The position numbers and the translations under genes are program-made. DNA of 64,000 nt from positions 68,331,741-68,395,740 of the forward strand of contig CM055096.1 of the NCBI GenBank assembly GCA_029204225.1, in the 5' to 3' direction. This document shows positions 1 through 11,474 of the stretch, piece by piece (the stretch's first letter is position 1; each line of letters opens with the position of its first letter). This DNA comes from Diphasiastrum complanatum. Lineage: Eukaryota; Streptophyta; Lycopodiopsida; Lycopodiales; Lycopodiaceae. The notes beneath the pieces are model-generated. The model saw only the letters and a list, made by a program, of their open reading frames with translations. It ran no database searches and was not told the DNA's origin.

Positions 1-229
1 TTTTCTCCATCTTGGATCTGATAATAAGGTTTCATAGCACTTGACCTAACAGTAGCCCTACCCTAATCATGCCCTAAATCAAGGCCCATAAGTGATAATT
101 ATCCTTGATTTTATTAAAAATGATGGGGAAACCCCATGATCAAACATGAAGATTAAAGTATTTAATATAAAATACCATAGAACGGTAGAAATGAATTAAG
201 CTACCTAAAACCTAAGTTAGAATAGTAAG

Positions 230-315
230 CTAATTACTTAAAACCAACTGCCCGATGTTTGTCAGAAATAAAATATTAAACTAATTACTCAAAACCAACT
301 GCCCGATGTTTGTCA
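230..315. repeat. 51-bp-spaced direct repeat
   Basis: A 35-base unit (containing ACCAACTGCCCGATGTTTGT) occurs at 230-264 and again at 281-315 with one mismatch, so the spacing is 51 bases. It lies just beyond the 3' end of the decayed non-LTR element. Bases 1-229 are AT-rich and show no gene. Confidence 0.8.
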
Positions 316-1938
316 CTAACTAAAATAGATCCAATAACAGGTAATGCAGGAAGCTTTGACGCAGCCGCTCCTGCAAATTGAGCTCGTTGAAGAATTGAAA
401 TCGCCTGTGAACGTTGTAATGCTATAGAAATACGCTGGCGGTAGAAAGAAATAATGACGGAAGGTAAGGTAATGCTTTGTCCTTGGCGTTTCACCATAAG
501 CTCCTCACATAAAGATAAAAAATCATTAAATTTCTTGTGAAGACAACCATAAGTTTCCAAGGAAAAAGGGATGAAATCTTCATCGGGTGCACGATCATTA
601 TAATTTCATTCCTTTTCTTGAGTTGCTTGAGATGCAGTGGCCCCTTGCGTGGTGGAAGAACGACGAAGAAGGTCCTGACGAGAGGGATCAGCAATTACAA
701 CATCTCGCAGAGTACGAATTCCATCGCGCGAGAGAACAAGGTCAACTCGTCATCGGGTAGATTGCGATGAAGGCCCTGGTAAAATGTGTGTTTGTTCTCG
801 AACAACATGAAAGCCACTATCATGAGCAATAGCAGCCAGGGCATCACGAATGGAATCATGTGAAACAATACATTCTCCTCCTGATGGACAACGCATAAGA
901 TGAGTACCCAAGGAATCCAATACATGCCCACATGAACACTTAGAGATACCAATTAACATTGGATGTGGAAGTCCCAATCTGATTCGAAGGGCAGTTATAA
1001 ACAAGTCATTATTGAGTCTCGATAGTGGAAGAACTGGACGTGCAACCAACCAAGCCCTAGCACCTGGACCAGCACAAGATAGAAGACGAGCTCGAACTAC
1101 ATCAGAAGGTGAATCTTTGATAAGTTGACCAAAGGAATAAGAGTGAAGATGCTCCATAATAGTCTTCTGAAAAACTCGTTGTTGATTTGTCACCAAAGAT
1201 TCAAAGGGAGGCACAAAAGGCTGTACAAGTGGTGAAAGTAAATCTCGAGCAGTGCGTAGAGCTTGTTGAAAAGCAAAATTACCAGTCTCCACATGAGCTA
1301 CCGTATCAAGAAGAAGAGGCTGGTTACCTTGCTGAAACCTGGAGACTAGTGCAGAGGCAATAAGAGCCCAACTTCCGAGAAAAGCAGCTGGTGCAATGGA
1401 AGCAGTAGATACAAGGCCAACACCACCAGAGGAAGCAGGAAGAGAAATTTGTTGCTTAGAAAACTGACCTTCACAAGTGTCAAAGGTTTTTGGCCCCAAA
1501 AGACGACCAAATACGCCCAATAAAGTATCATCAAAATCCCGAAGTAAGGATATTATATCAGGTGAAGGAGATACGCAATGTAGAAGATAGCTAGGACGTT
1601 GAGCAAAGCACTGAGTGAGAATTCCAAATGCAACTTGAGAATTTCCAAGCTTTGGCAACAAATCAGAATGTCGAGCAAATCCATCCAGAGCTTCTCGCAT
1701 AAATGAATTGACATATCCAGAAGAACCAATGGGAACACCCAAAGCCTTAATCCCAAGCTGAGGAGTAATGAAACGTTTAGGTAAGGAGAAATCTGCTGGA
1801 AGGCCTTTTGGGCACCAAGCAACGCACTTATCCTTGTTCACTGTAAGCCCAATAGAAGAAAGTTGAGCTCAGAAATGTAAAAAAGCAGGGACAACTTCAC
1901 TTGCAGGCCCCACAATATGAGTACCATGCGAAAATATT
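285..1938 (-). pseudogene. non-LTR (LINE-type) reverse transcriptase, 3' half, decayed
   Basis: This is the back half of a non-LTR retrotransposon polyprotein. The main open stretch (750-1841) has family-typical segments: NKDKCVAWCPKGLP, IKALGVPIGS, a CFAQRPSYLL segment, then a C-terminal zinc-like part (CSCGHVLDSLGTHLMRCPSGGE) followed by SHDSIRDALAAIAHDSGFHV. A frame change near 745 and one stop near 600 separate it from its continuation at 285-560. Homology reaches up to about 1938 in the same frame (THIVGPASEVV). The catalytic YADD box would stand just upstream of THIVG but is replaced by FSHG, so the element is 5'-truncated or broken at the active site. The role once was target-primed reverse transcription. 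Confidence in the family is good; it is not functional. Confidence 0.8.
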
Positions 1939-2050
1939 TTGACCACCAATATTATGCATGCCAATAACTAGTCCACAAACTACTAATATTTTGACCACCA
2001 ATATTATGCATGCCAAAATAACTAGTCCACAAACTACTAATATTTTGATC
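1933..2050. repeat. two-and-a-bit tandem units of about 53 bp
   Basis: Unit 1 (1933-1984, 52 bp) and unit 2 (1985-2038, 54 bp) both run from AATATTTTGACCACCAATAT to CCACAAACTACT. A third partial unit begins at 2039. The array sits at the truncation point of the neighbouring non-LTR element and replaces its catalytic box. Confidence 0.85.
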
Positions 2051-2149
2051 TTTGAACTTGCAATGAGGCTTAGATACAATGAGGCCAAAAAGAAATTCTT
2101 GGTAGATAAGTGTCCTTTGAGGATGATTCACTTATTCGCATAGAAAGTT

Positions 2150-2880
2150 TACAATATGCCTCTATGAATGTGGAATTACAATGATCAGACTTATGGATTA
2201 AAAGATAACTCTCACTTGCAAATAAAGAAAATAGACAAAAAAATCAACAAGCATTGCCTCATACCAATATTTTGACTTTAATGCTTTTTCTATGCAAGAT
2301 GAATCTGCAATAGATGTCAAGAAAGCAAATGAAGAGATGTTAGGAGGCATATCATATGAACCTTGCTTTCCTTTGTCATAATTAGTGAGCTTAGTAAACT
2401 TGACCCTTGGTCTAATAGACATCCTTGGAACTCTTGGACTTAAAGATTGCTCCCCCTCAAGCACACTCAACTTCTCTTGGATCTCAACAATCTTTTGCAT
2501 GATCAATATACACATCATCAAGCATGAACATATTTAAATTATCAAAGATACATGAAAATCTTTTCGGAAGAAGACAAAAATATTCTATACTCTTTTATTG
2601 GCTCACCATCATCATGACTACCAAAGAATACGGATTCTCTTTATTTCTACTTTCCAAATGCAAATATAGGTAGCATAAGCATAAAAAATTCTCATATTAT
2701 TCAAGCAAGACTTCTTTTCATAGAACATCTCATAAGGAGTCAATCCATCAATGTATTAGATGAAGTCTATTGCACAAATAATTGGCACATAACAATGCTT
2801 TTCCCAAATCTTCTTAGATAAAGCATGCATCAAATCTATTAGTTTTTGCACACTCACATAGTGTCCTATTATGTGAAAGT
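2150..2880 (-). pseudogene. Ty1/copia fragment (integrase end to start of RT)
   Basis: Reading the minus strand from about 2880, the end of a copia integrase is visible (ALLCANYLCNR, then a decayed LTPYEMFYEKK-like stretch). From 2521 down comes the linker between integrase and reverse transcriptase (SPRVPRMSIRPRVKFTKL, YDKGKQ, SSFAFLTSIADSS, EKALKSKYWYEAM). The same linker type occurs in the intact copia at 48.9-52.9 kb. Stops and frame shifts are frequent, and there are no LTRs nearby. It is a relic without function. Confidence 0.7.
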
Positions 2881-4248
2881 AGATAAAAGCTAGCTAGTTA
2901 ATTTGCATGCCAAGTGTCATCGTGAGGTTGGACCTCAACCACCACTCATTTGTACATATCTTGAACATGATTTGGGATAGGCATCTTGGTCGTTATCTCG
3001 AGCTCCTTGAAGGGTCACAGCACACGTCCTATTTTGTAAAGAAGCAAGTGAAAGTGGTGCACCTCATCCTATCGTTCTCATCTTGATGAATTATGAGGTC
3101 CCATCATAATTTGAGGTTCATAATGAGAGATTTAATCACATTCTAAGGTCCACCACGTGCTAAATGTAGACTTGGATGTTCGTGTGTTGATTTGATATGT
3201 ACGGACACATGCAATATCGATTCAGCATTGTTAGAAGTATTTCTACTCCGCTATGGTGGCTAGGTCTAATGGTTCTGTTGTAGTATAGTGGTAGACTGGT
3301 CATCCACCTTTTAAGATCTACACACTTTCAACTAAAAATAAGAACATAAACAAAAGGGAGCACCAAGGCTTCCCAACTGGTGCCCAAAATGAAAACTAAC
3401 TAAGGTGTGGCTAAGGCTTACCCAACTAGCCACTAAATAAAATACACATTGCTAAGGCTTACCCAACTAGCAAAGTTGCCTAAACTAAATCCTACTTAAC
3501 ACCCAAAGGGAGATAAAATATTGATTGCGGCTAAACTAAGCAATGAAGCAATTAAAGGCATGCCACAATATAAAATCGATGAAAAGGAGACGAGGAGGCC
3601 CGAGCACCTTCCCTCAAGCTATGCTCCTTCCCAAAGGGAACACAATGAAATCACAAAATAGCTACAAGAGCAATTTGTCAGAATCACAAATTGTTATTTA
3701 CGAGGGAAATGCCTCTCCTCTTATAGCAAGAAGGGCCTTCCATAAGCTTCCACTAACTTATGGGATTAGTTCCTAAAACTTGCCATTCTAAGGCTTCTCA
3801 ACTTCTAGATTAGAATTTAGAACTTTAGAATCTCTAACTTTAGAACTTAAGATAATTTGGAATCTTTTATTTCTAAGCTTAAGTTTCTTAAGTTTAAGTT
3901 TTAAGTCTAAGTTTAAGTTTCTAATCATTTAAGCTTCTGCCCATGGACTTACAAAACACATGCCATAGTAGAAGTTTATTAACCTTTACTCGTACGTACA
4001 CTTACAATACAAATGCCTTGGAGGTTTATTTCATTTTTTTATTTTTCATTGTGTTGCTAACATTATCCCCCTCTTTATTGGATTGGTGGTCCCACACCAA
4101 TCAAAGCTTCTTCGTCCTGGATCTTTTGAGCTTCTTGGAGACGAGAGTGTTGTTGGCGGTTTTGGTAGATCTTGTTGCTGATCCCCTCCATCATTTGCCA
4201 GTGTAATTTATTAAGGAAGGGCAGTTGTCTATAATAGTGGAGCATACC
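2881..4248. other. non-coding stretch, short repeats only
   Basis: No gene is supported here. The stretch holds a repeated CTAAGGCTTACCCAACTAGC (about 3412 and 3454) and a low-complexity AACTTTAGAA/TTAAGTTT tract (about 3790-3930). Short open frames at 3543-3776 and 3943-4206 show no recognisable motif. Confidence 0.6.
3277..3292 (+). other. tRNA-Asp 5'-part-like 16-mer
   Basis: The 16 bases GTTGTAGTATAGTGGT match the D-arm and A-box region of plant tRNA-Asp as I know it. The anticodon arm and T-arm do not follow, so this is at most a tRNA-derived scrap, for example the head of a decayed SINE. Confidence 0.4.
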
Positions 4249-5817
4249 CTAGAGAAAGTCATGGGTTTTCCACAACTCTACCATATCAACATGAAGCACC
4301 AAAGTGAGGGCCGCTCGGTAATAAAGTCGCGCTATGTTGATGTGGTCATCTTGAATCTTCAAAGGCTTATTGATATCAATGGCAATTGGTGGTAGCCCTC
4401 GATCACAATAACTTTTAACTCTGCCAAAATACCACCAGGCCGCAATAATTCGCAAAATAACGTACATCATGATCAGGGCTATCATGGTGCCTTTGGTAGA
4501 ATACACGACAATTAAGACCATGTCATCAGCTGGGTTTCTGATATTCACACCTGTGAGCGTGGGCCAATAAATCTTATTCCTCACTTTTGTGGCAAGAAAT
4601 GGTTCTCGACGTGCCACCAGATAATAATACAGATTGGTGCGCATATAGGGGGTGCTTTCAGATACCATGCCATGGAGGTTTTGCTCTGTAAAAATAACTG
4701 ATGGCGCCAGGCTGGTTGTGGATTCCTCATGGGTTTTGTAGTGATCGAAATTTGGAAGAATGTAGTCGTCTCGCTCCTTGGTATGATATTGCTTTGCAAA
4801 CTCTTGATATATAAGCAAATCCTTGCTAGGAGCATTTGGGGTGATTATGTGCCTTATTGTCAGTGCTTCAGCTTCCAAGGCACGTTCCTCTTGTGGATCT
4901 GGTTGAGGGGAGAGAGGTGGTGAAGGATTGGATGTGGGACCTGAGAGATTTTAAGTCTCCCTCAGGATTCAACATACTCTGTCCCTATATCACTGTATAA
5001 GATATCATAGGAGATGTCTTCTTCAGTACTTACTGCCTTATCCTTCTGCTTCTTCGTGGGAGGTGAGGCAATTTCAGCTGATACTTGAGGACTGGCCCAC
5101 TTTCTAGTGGTAGAATATTGCTCTTCAAGTTCTTTGAGGATTGTGGTTGTCCTGCACCCTAAATGTTGTTGGAGCATCATTTGTAAGAGATAACCACACT
5201 TGGTGGTAGCCTTTCGTGCTTTGAGTGCCAGGCATAGCTTGTCATAGATCTTTTTTGCCCACTTATAGGTATAAGTGTTTAGCATCATGGTGAGGGAGAA
5301 AAGATCGCTCAGTGGAATGCGATCCATGCGTACTATGTGCACTTCGACGAGGATCATCAGGACTTGTGATGAAACACATAGTTTGGGATCCTTTATCAGC
5401 TTTACGACAATACCATCATTGGTCTGATCAATGGTTTTGCCATCATCAAGTAAGAACTTCTTGAAGTAGTTCTAAAATATAAATCGTGTCTCTGCCACGG
5501 ATGGTCTAACCAGCATCTAGAAAACCAATGAGTTGAATCTTGGTGGAGGTAATGTCGATGGTGATGTAACTGCCATCCTTGAAGAAAATCCGACAGAAGT
5601 GGAATTCATCTGAATAGGAGGAGTAGGCAGCACGTACCAGACTCTCATTTTGCTGTTCAAGAAGATGTAGTAAATTACAACTAAGACTAATAAAAATATC
5701 ATTGGCTAATTGCAAGGTTGCAGAATGATTCTTGATTTCTACCAAAACAATGTCACCTGTGTAAGGTTTGGTGACCTTACGAAGGTGCAAGGATAGCGAA
5801 GGGTCTTTGGAAGCCAT
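4249..5817 (-). pseudogene. unrecognised decayed gene (gag-like or retroelement extra ORF)
   Basis: Three open stretches follow on the minus strand: 5506-5817 (103 residues from MASKDPSLSLHLRKVTKPYT), 4962-5505 (contains DDGKTIDQTNDGIVVKLIKD and SDLFSLTMMLNTYTYKWAKK; one stop before it) and 4249-4920 (Pro-rich start PTSNPSPPLSPQPDPQEE). They line up as one protein of about 500 residues broken by stops and a frameshift. The middle part is helical and Lys-rich with a possible basic signal (PPTKKQKDK). I do not recognise the family. It lies downstream of a gypsy integrase on the same strand (7.0-8.0 kb), where some plant gypsy lineages carry an additional ORF, but a host gene relic is also possible. 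Confidence 0.4.
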
Positions 5818-6059
5818 GAGAGCAATTATGGAAGAGATCTATACAGTTCTGGAAATTTTGAGCAGAAATCTGGAATGAACTCGTGGAAAGAATGGGTGAG
5901 GCCTATATATAGACTTTTTTGGGATAAGACAATCAATTACACTAACTTCATTTCAAAAAGGCCTGGGTGGCCAAACAGAAAGAACAAATCAGATGATGGA
6001 ACAAATGCTTTGAGCATATGTTTCTTGACGACAATCTCATTGGGAGAAGTATCTACTCT

Positions 6060-6488
6060 TGATTGAGTTTGACTATAATAGTAGTAAGCATTCAGCTACT
6101 GGTTACAACTCGTTCATGCTTATGTATGGTTTTGAGCCTAGATCACTTATTGCGGTTTAGACTTGTACAATCAAGTTTCAGAAAGTAGCGGATTTTTTTG
6201 CACGATATGAAAGAAATGCTACAAATAGCATGTGAGAATGTCCAAAGTGTTCAGGATAGGGACAGACATTATGCTAATCTGAAAAGATCGCCTAGAAACT
6301 TTCAAGTGAGGGATTGGGTGTATTTACGAATCTCGAAGAATTCTAGTGTAATGTGTATCGTCAAGCATTACAAGTTTTCCGCTAGATATAAAGGACCATA
6401 TCGAATCTTGAAAAAAATTGAATCCTTAGCTAACCAATTGGACCTCTCCGAAGGAACAACAGAACTTTGCCACTTCACCCAATAATTG
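6060..6488 (+). pseudogene. Ty3/gypsy integrase C-terminal fragment
   Basis: The plus strand reads a decayed integrase end. SKHSATGYNSFMLMYGFEPR (about 6085-6150) matches the gypsy motif after the catalytic core. From 6198 come RNFQVRDWVYLRISK and KFSARYKGPYRILKKIE, the small beta-barrel DNA-binding end of gypsy integrases. A stop (about 6160) and frame changes split it. It is opposite in orientation to the gypsy fragment at 7.0-8.0 kb, so the two are not one collinear element. Confidence 0.75.
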
Positions 6489-6489
6489 T

Positions 6490-7019
6490 CCTTAGTGCCT
6501 ACAATTTCTCAATAAGATTTGCGAATTTTGAGGCAATATTATGAGGGTCCTACAAGTTCTTGTAAGTGATTTTTTGTACAAAAATGAGTGGAATTGTCTG
6601 ACAGTACAGAAATGAGCATGATTAGAATTTGCGGATGTGATAGAGAAATCATGCAACTAATTTTGAGGTTCAGCAAATTATCTACGAATTCTGTCAATGA
6701 GGACTTGATGAAAAAAATTTGATGTTTTTCTATTTCTGAAAGGTTTGATTCTGTATTGGAATTCGAGAAGGTGATAAATGACTTGTACACAGTAAAAATA
6801 GGTCTAGGTGAATTCTATCTTATATGATTGTTCATCAAAACTTCAGAAAAAGAATGAATCTTGTGGTTGCATAGAAAACGACTGATTGTATTTTTAATCT
6901 AGTGATATCTTGATGTTCTAAACAAAAAAACATTTTAAAAAAATTTCAAAATGGCAAATAGACAGTAAACAGAAATGAATGAGCAAAAAATGAGAAAATA
7001 AAACAACTTAATAGATATC
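6490..7019. other. no supported gene
   Basis: AT-rich sequence between two oppositely oriented gypsy fragments. An 83-codon open frame on the minus strand (6539-6790) has no recognisable motif and is not called. Confidence 0.5.
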
Positions 7020-8040
7020 AAGATAAAAACAGGGTTCATATACTTTTTGAATCTGCTTCCATTGACCACAGTGTCTAAAGCATTGCCTTGTAGAGTTTGG
7101 AGTTATACATATCCAGAGGCAAATATCTTTTGAATTACATAAGGTCCTTGTCCAAAAAATTTCAGTTTGCCCTTAAAAGTTTTGGCTTGGTATAAGAGGA
7201 CCTTATCTCTGATCTAGAACTCTTTGAGTTTTAATGATCGATCATGCCATGCCTTCTGTTGATGTTTGTGGACTTGTTGGCATGGATGCTGATCCGTCGT
7301 GTTTCACAAAATTATTTTGGATGGAATAATCTATTAGCTAGAATCTGTCGATTATTTAGCTCTAGATTATATGCTACTCGTAGGGATGGAATATGGAATT
7401 CCACAGACATGATGGCTTTCTGGACATATACTAGCTGGAAAGGGGTTAAACTTGTGGCTTTCTTCAAGGTAGTGTGATATGCCTATAGAGCAGCATAAAG
7501 TTTTAGTTCCCAATTGGATCGGCTGGACTCAACAGTTTTGGTGAGAACACCACATAAGATTTTGTTTGTGGATTCCGCCCGTCCATTGCATCGTGGATAA
7601 TATGGGGGACTTTTGCGATGTACCACAAAGAGTTTCAAAAGTACATCTGCTATGACAAAGTTAAGAAAATGTGTGCCCCTATCGCTTATAAGTTCTAGAG
7701 GACATCCAAAACGAACGACAACCTGTTCATAGAGAAATTTTGCAGTAGAACGAGCATCAACATTGTGAACAGCTCTAGCTTCAGCCCATTTGGTACAGTA
7801 GTCCGTAGCTACTACGATATATCTGGCTTGAGTGTGTCTAGCAATGGGACTAATTGGTCCAACATAATCAATTCCCCATTTTTGGAAGGCTTGATCAGTC
7901 GTGACAGGGTGTAAAGGCATAAAGTCAATTTTTTGAAAACGTTTTTTCCTTTGACAAACATCATAGGCCTTTACGTAGGTGTGGGTATCTTTGAAGAGAG
8001 TTGGCCATTGATGACCAATAATCGAAACAGTCATGTTAAG
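7020..8040 (-). pseudogene. Ty3/gypsy integrase, decayed
   Basis: The open part (7483-8034, 183 residues) begins in the zinc-binding region (GHQWPTLFKDTHTYV..CQRKK) and has the catalytic core. The first Asp is in WGIDYVGPI, the second in LISDRGTHFLN, and the Glu in NGRAESTNK. A stop at 7483 replaces what is normally a Trp (LYAAL-stop-AYHTT). Homology then continues: TPFQLVYGQKA, FHIPSLRVAY, and the end domain DKVLLYQAKTFKGKLKFFGQGP down to about 7020 with more stops. No RT or LTR is attached. The 5' break near 8040 abuts cassette copy A, which may have inserted or recombined here. Confidence 0.85.
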
Positions 8041-8139
8041 ATAAAAATTGTTGATGCATTATGATTGAAGTACAAAAAATACTTGACAATACTATAATTC
8101 TAGGAGCATGTGATTTTGTTGGAATAAGCAACTTATGGC

Positions 8140-9850
8140 ACCATATTTAAGATTATCAAACAAGCTTTGACGCTGGTTAGCATTAAGAAATTTCCTATTC
8201 CATGACCATTTCAAATAAAATTGGAACGTGATTCAATGAATAGAGAAATTCAAAAGATTATAGGTGTTCCATTTCATATCAAGGAAGTATATCAATCAAA
8301 GGACAAAAAATACATGTCTTACAATCAGTCAAATAACTTGTTTGTCGATATGAATATGTTATTAAGATTTATTATACATTTCTAAGATTTTTCCACGAAA
8401 AAAGTAGACAGTAAGATAGTCTTGGTACTGAAGCTGGATGAATCGGAACTTATTAAAGGACAAAAGATGGAGAGAGTGAGTATAACACCCGTGAATGGAG
8501 CACTTCAAAAGACTAACGATCAAGCAAATTTTAACTTCAGTGTTCAGTCCGACAATGACATCTGGTGGTTGGCAGCCTTTGAGGTATGATATTTTAAAAT
8601 CTAATGAGGTTAGATATTGTATGTTACTTGGGTTTTGATATTGTTATCAATTGACTAGTTTTTTGTCTATCTATTTTTTATGTTTTAAAGGAAGATCATG
8701 ACATTTTGTCATGGGTGTTTAGCATAACAACATATCCCAAAATCATCAAAGAGCATATGGATGGGAAACATTTCAATGTATCTAGAATAGGAGACTTCAA
8801 GGTAGAGTGGCATTTGGCTGGTGATTTGAAATCTTTCAAATGTATGTTCAACGTTTTCCATGGACCAACCTCCAAAAATCCATGTTTATATTGTATGAAA
8901 TTATCAAATGACATTATCAAGAATACAAGAATAACAAGAGACAAAGAGGATCCAAATTGGAAATCTATTCAGCCAATCCCTCTAAAAAATGTACATATTT
9001 GCACTCTCCATGCTGAGGTTAGAATAATCGAAAAGCTTGTGTATTGTCACATATTATATGTTTGGAACACAAAGCTAGATTTATCTTCCAAGGAGGCTAT
9101 TTCTAGATTAGAAGATGTTCTGTCTAAAGCAGGTCTCCATAAAGGACATGTTAAAATACAAAAGGACTTTAAGCTTTCAAAAAAAAAAAAGTGTACCTTG
9201 CAAGCCAAGCATTGGCGGTATAAAGGCACGAAGATTTTTAGCTAACCATTCAAGAAAGCCATCTAAGACACGTTACTCAGTTGGGAGAGACATCATAGCT
9301 GCTACTTAAGATTTTGTTCAGGATGGAGTAACAAGGGTAATGAAAGTTGAAGTATGAAAAAAATTAGATGATATGGTTAAAATATTACGAAAGGAAATAT
9401 TTTCAAACAATGACTTGCTATTGCTCCAGAAACGTTGTGTTGAGTTTGTAGATGCAGTTGAAGTGGCTTGGGGAGAGGATCATATCACACATTATAAGCA
9501 TTTAAAAATAGATATCTAGTTACCATTTTATTTTGTTTTTTGAAGTTTACCTATTGATAGAAATTGTTGATATTTTGCAGCACATATTATGACACCATTC
9601 CATATGCTTAGCAGAAAAGCATGGAAGTTTGAGTATATGGTCTTCACAAGGGATGGAAAAATCTCATTGGCAAGCAAGAGTAGCATTTCATAAAAACACA
9701 CAACATGGTGGCCTCAATGGTAGACACAGATATATTCTTCAGCTATTTCAATGGTTCTATCAATGAGCACAAATACGACATCAAACAAAATCTACAAATT
9801 ACATCAAGTTCAGAAAGGCATGTAAATTTATACATCAAGGGAGATAGATT
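8140..9850 (+). pseudogene. cassette copy A, gene 1: transposase-like, spliced, decayed
   Basis: This gene is homologous to the minus-strand gene at 21.4-24.1 kb. Shared segments in order: SHI/FHIKEVY (about 8260), LKLDES.(L/I)IKGQKMERVS (about 8428-8475), LAAFE, then an intron 8584-8690 (GAG/GTATGA to TTTAAAG/GAAGAT), then EWHLAGDLKSFKCMFNV, CLYCMK, ICTLHAEVRIIEKLVY, EDVLSKAGLHKGHVKI, HITHY, and late GMEKSHWQARVAFHKNTQHGG..LFQWFY (about 9650-9770). Spaced acidic residues (LDES, GDLK, GMEKSHW) plus a CxxC pair fit an RNase-H-fold DDE-type transposase, but I cannot assign a named superfamily. Stops and frame shifts are present (about 8380, 9190, 9307, 9355), so it is dead. It converges on gene 2. 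Confidence 0.6.
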
Positions 9851-10036
9851 GATAGACACAAAATTGTACTTTATATTTGTAATTTGTTTTGGAAAAAAAA
9901 TACATTTACAGCTAATTGAATATATCTATATCTCCTTGCCATCTTCATTTTCTTTTTCTAATACCAGTTGCATTTTGTTGTCGTGGAAAAATTCTCTTCT
10001 TGCAAATGGATCCAAAAGATATGCATTTTCCTTTTT

Positions 10037-11474
10037 TTAACATAATTCTATGTAAGTTGCATACAAAGCAAAATGAGCAGATCGAAGAATAGTATTTTTG
10101 GGTCCATAACCTAAAATCTTGAGTACAATTGAGCGTTTAACAAAATTTATTTTATGTGGTTTAATGAACTTATGACCACCTAAGTAATGAGACAATGCCT
10201 TTACTGCCATGATAATTGTTTCGCCTTGAGTACTGAACTTTGAATGGGCAACACAAATCTCATATTTTTTGAAAAAATTGAAATAATTTCCAAGGCCGTC
10301 GTCCTTGTTAAATTTGTCTGAGTAGGTTCAAAAGCCACCTCGTCTAATGGCAAATTCGTCGATAAGGACGACCTCCTATAAAGATGAAAAATTAAAATGT
10401 TAGTTCTTATAATGAATATAAACAGTATGCAAAATTAACTTGCATGCACAAAAAGTAAAAGAACTCATACATTCAATGGTATCTGCTTCAATCAATTCAA
10501 GGTGGTCTATTTTGTGATCCTTTTGCGAGCTTAACTCATTTGGTTGGTATATTTTTTGAGGCCCAAAACCAAGCTGGGTCTGGAAAGCAATGAACTCATC
10601 CTCTGAGGGGATATTTTTTGATGCTCATGGGTCTTTGACAAAGACTGTTGCAAACACTCTTATGGACAAAGCGTACCATCATCGATCTCATCATCCACTC
10701 TAGGAACAATGTCATCATACTCAAAATCAAGAATGTCAAAAAACTCACCTAATGTTTTGGCTAAAATACATAACACTTCATCTTCACGATAATCAAAAAA
10801 ATCGCACAAGTCAAGTACAGTGAGATAACTATCATTATCTATGTAATATTTAGGTAAATAAAAAAAGGACCAAGAAGGAAATTCATTTGATTCATACACA
10901 GCAAATTCGGTCTCTCCTACAAATGCAAATCGATTATCACTTGGGTCAAATTCTTTAATATTGTCATATTTTATGTCAGTTTCTTCAAGAAATGTGACTA
11001 TATCCTTGATCTTCTGATATCGTGAAGAGGAGGGAGGTGAAGTCTGCATGGAGCTTGAGGAATCCACTTCACCTGGAATCAAAATAATCAAATATAATAT
11101 AAACGCAGATTGATATTCAACTAATCTACACTTCTTGCGGCAAATTTGGCAGTGACCAGAAAACTTAAATTTCTCATAAAGTTTTGTATATAATGGATCC
11201 AATCTATTTTTCAGATGAATATCAACATGATTGACAATATCAGTGTAATGCAAAAAAGCCATGTTCTCAAACGTTTGCAAAGGCAATGTAACAAAACTTT
11301 GGAATATCTTGTAAGGCTCAAAAATACGTGTCTATTATGATGAGCTGTAGCAAAAACATGAAGAAAAGGATGAAACAACGATATGACGTATTTCCTAGCT
11401 TTGACAATACCAAAATCGTCGAGAAATGAAGAGAGCACGATCTTTAGATCAGATCTACATGAAGTTAAAGACAT
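10037..11474 (-). pseudogene. cassette copy A, gene 2: unrecognised conserved protein, decayed
   Basis: This is homologous to the plus-strand gene at 19828-21335. It starts at ATG 11474 (MSLTSCRSDLKIVLSS); a frame change near 11290 leads into 10660-11286. Shared blocks: HYTDIV, KLYEKFKFSGHC, then C..C.KKCR.VEYQSAF (possible metal-binding pair), EFDPSDNRFAF, YIDNDSYLTVLDL, a very acidic run, SEDEFIAFQTQLGF, an intron (about 10381-10465), IDEFAIRRGG, GETIIMAVKALSHYLGGHKF, ILGYGPKNTILRSAHFALYA, and a stop at 10037. I do not recognise the family. It runs tail-to-tail with gene 1 (about 190 bases apart) and head-to-head with the H3-like gene. Stops at 10660 and about 10325 break it. Confidence 0.55.
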
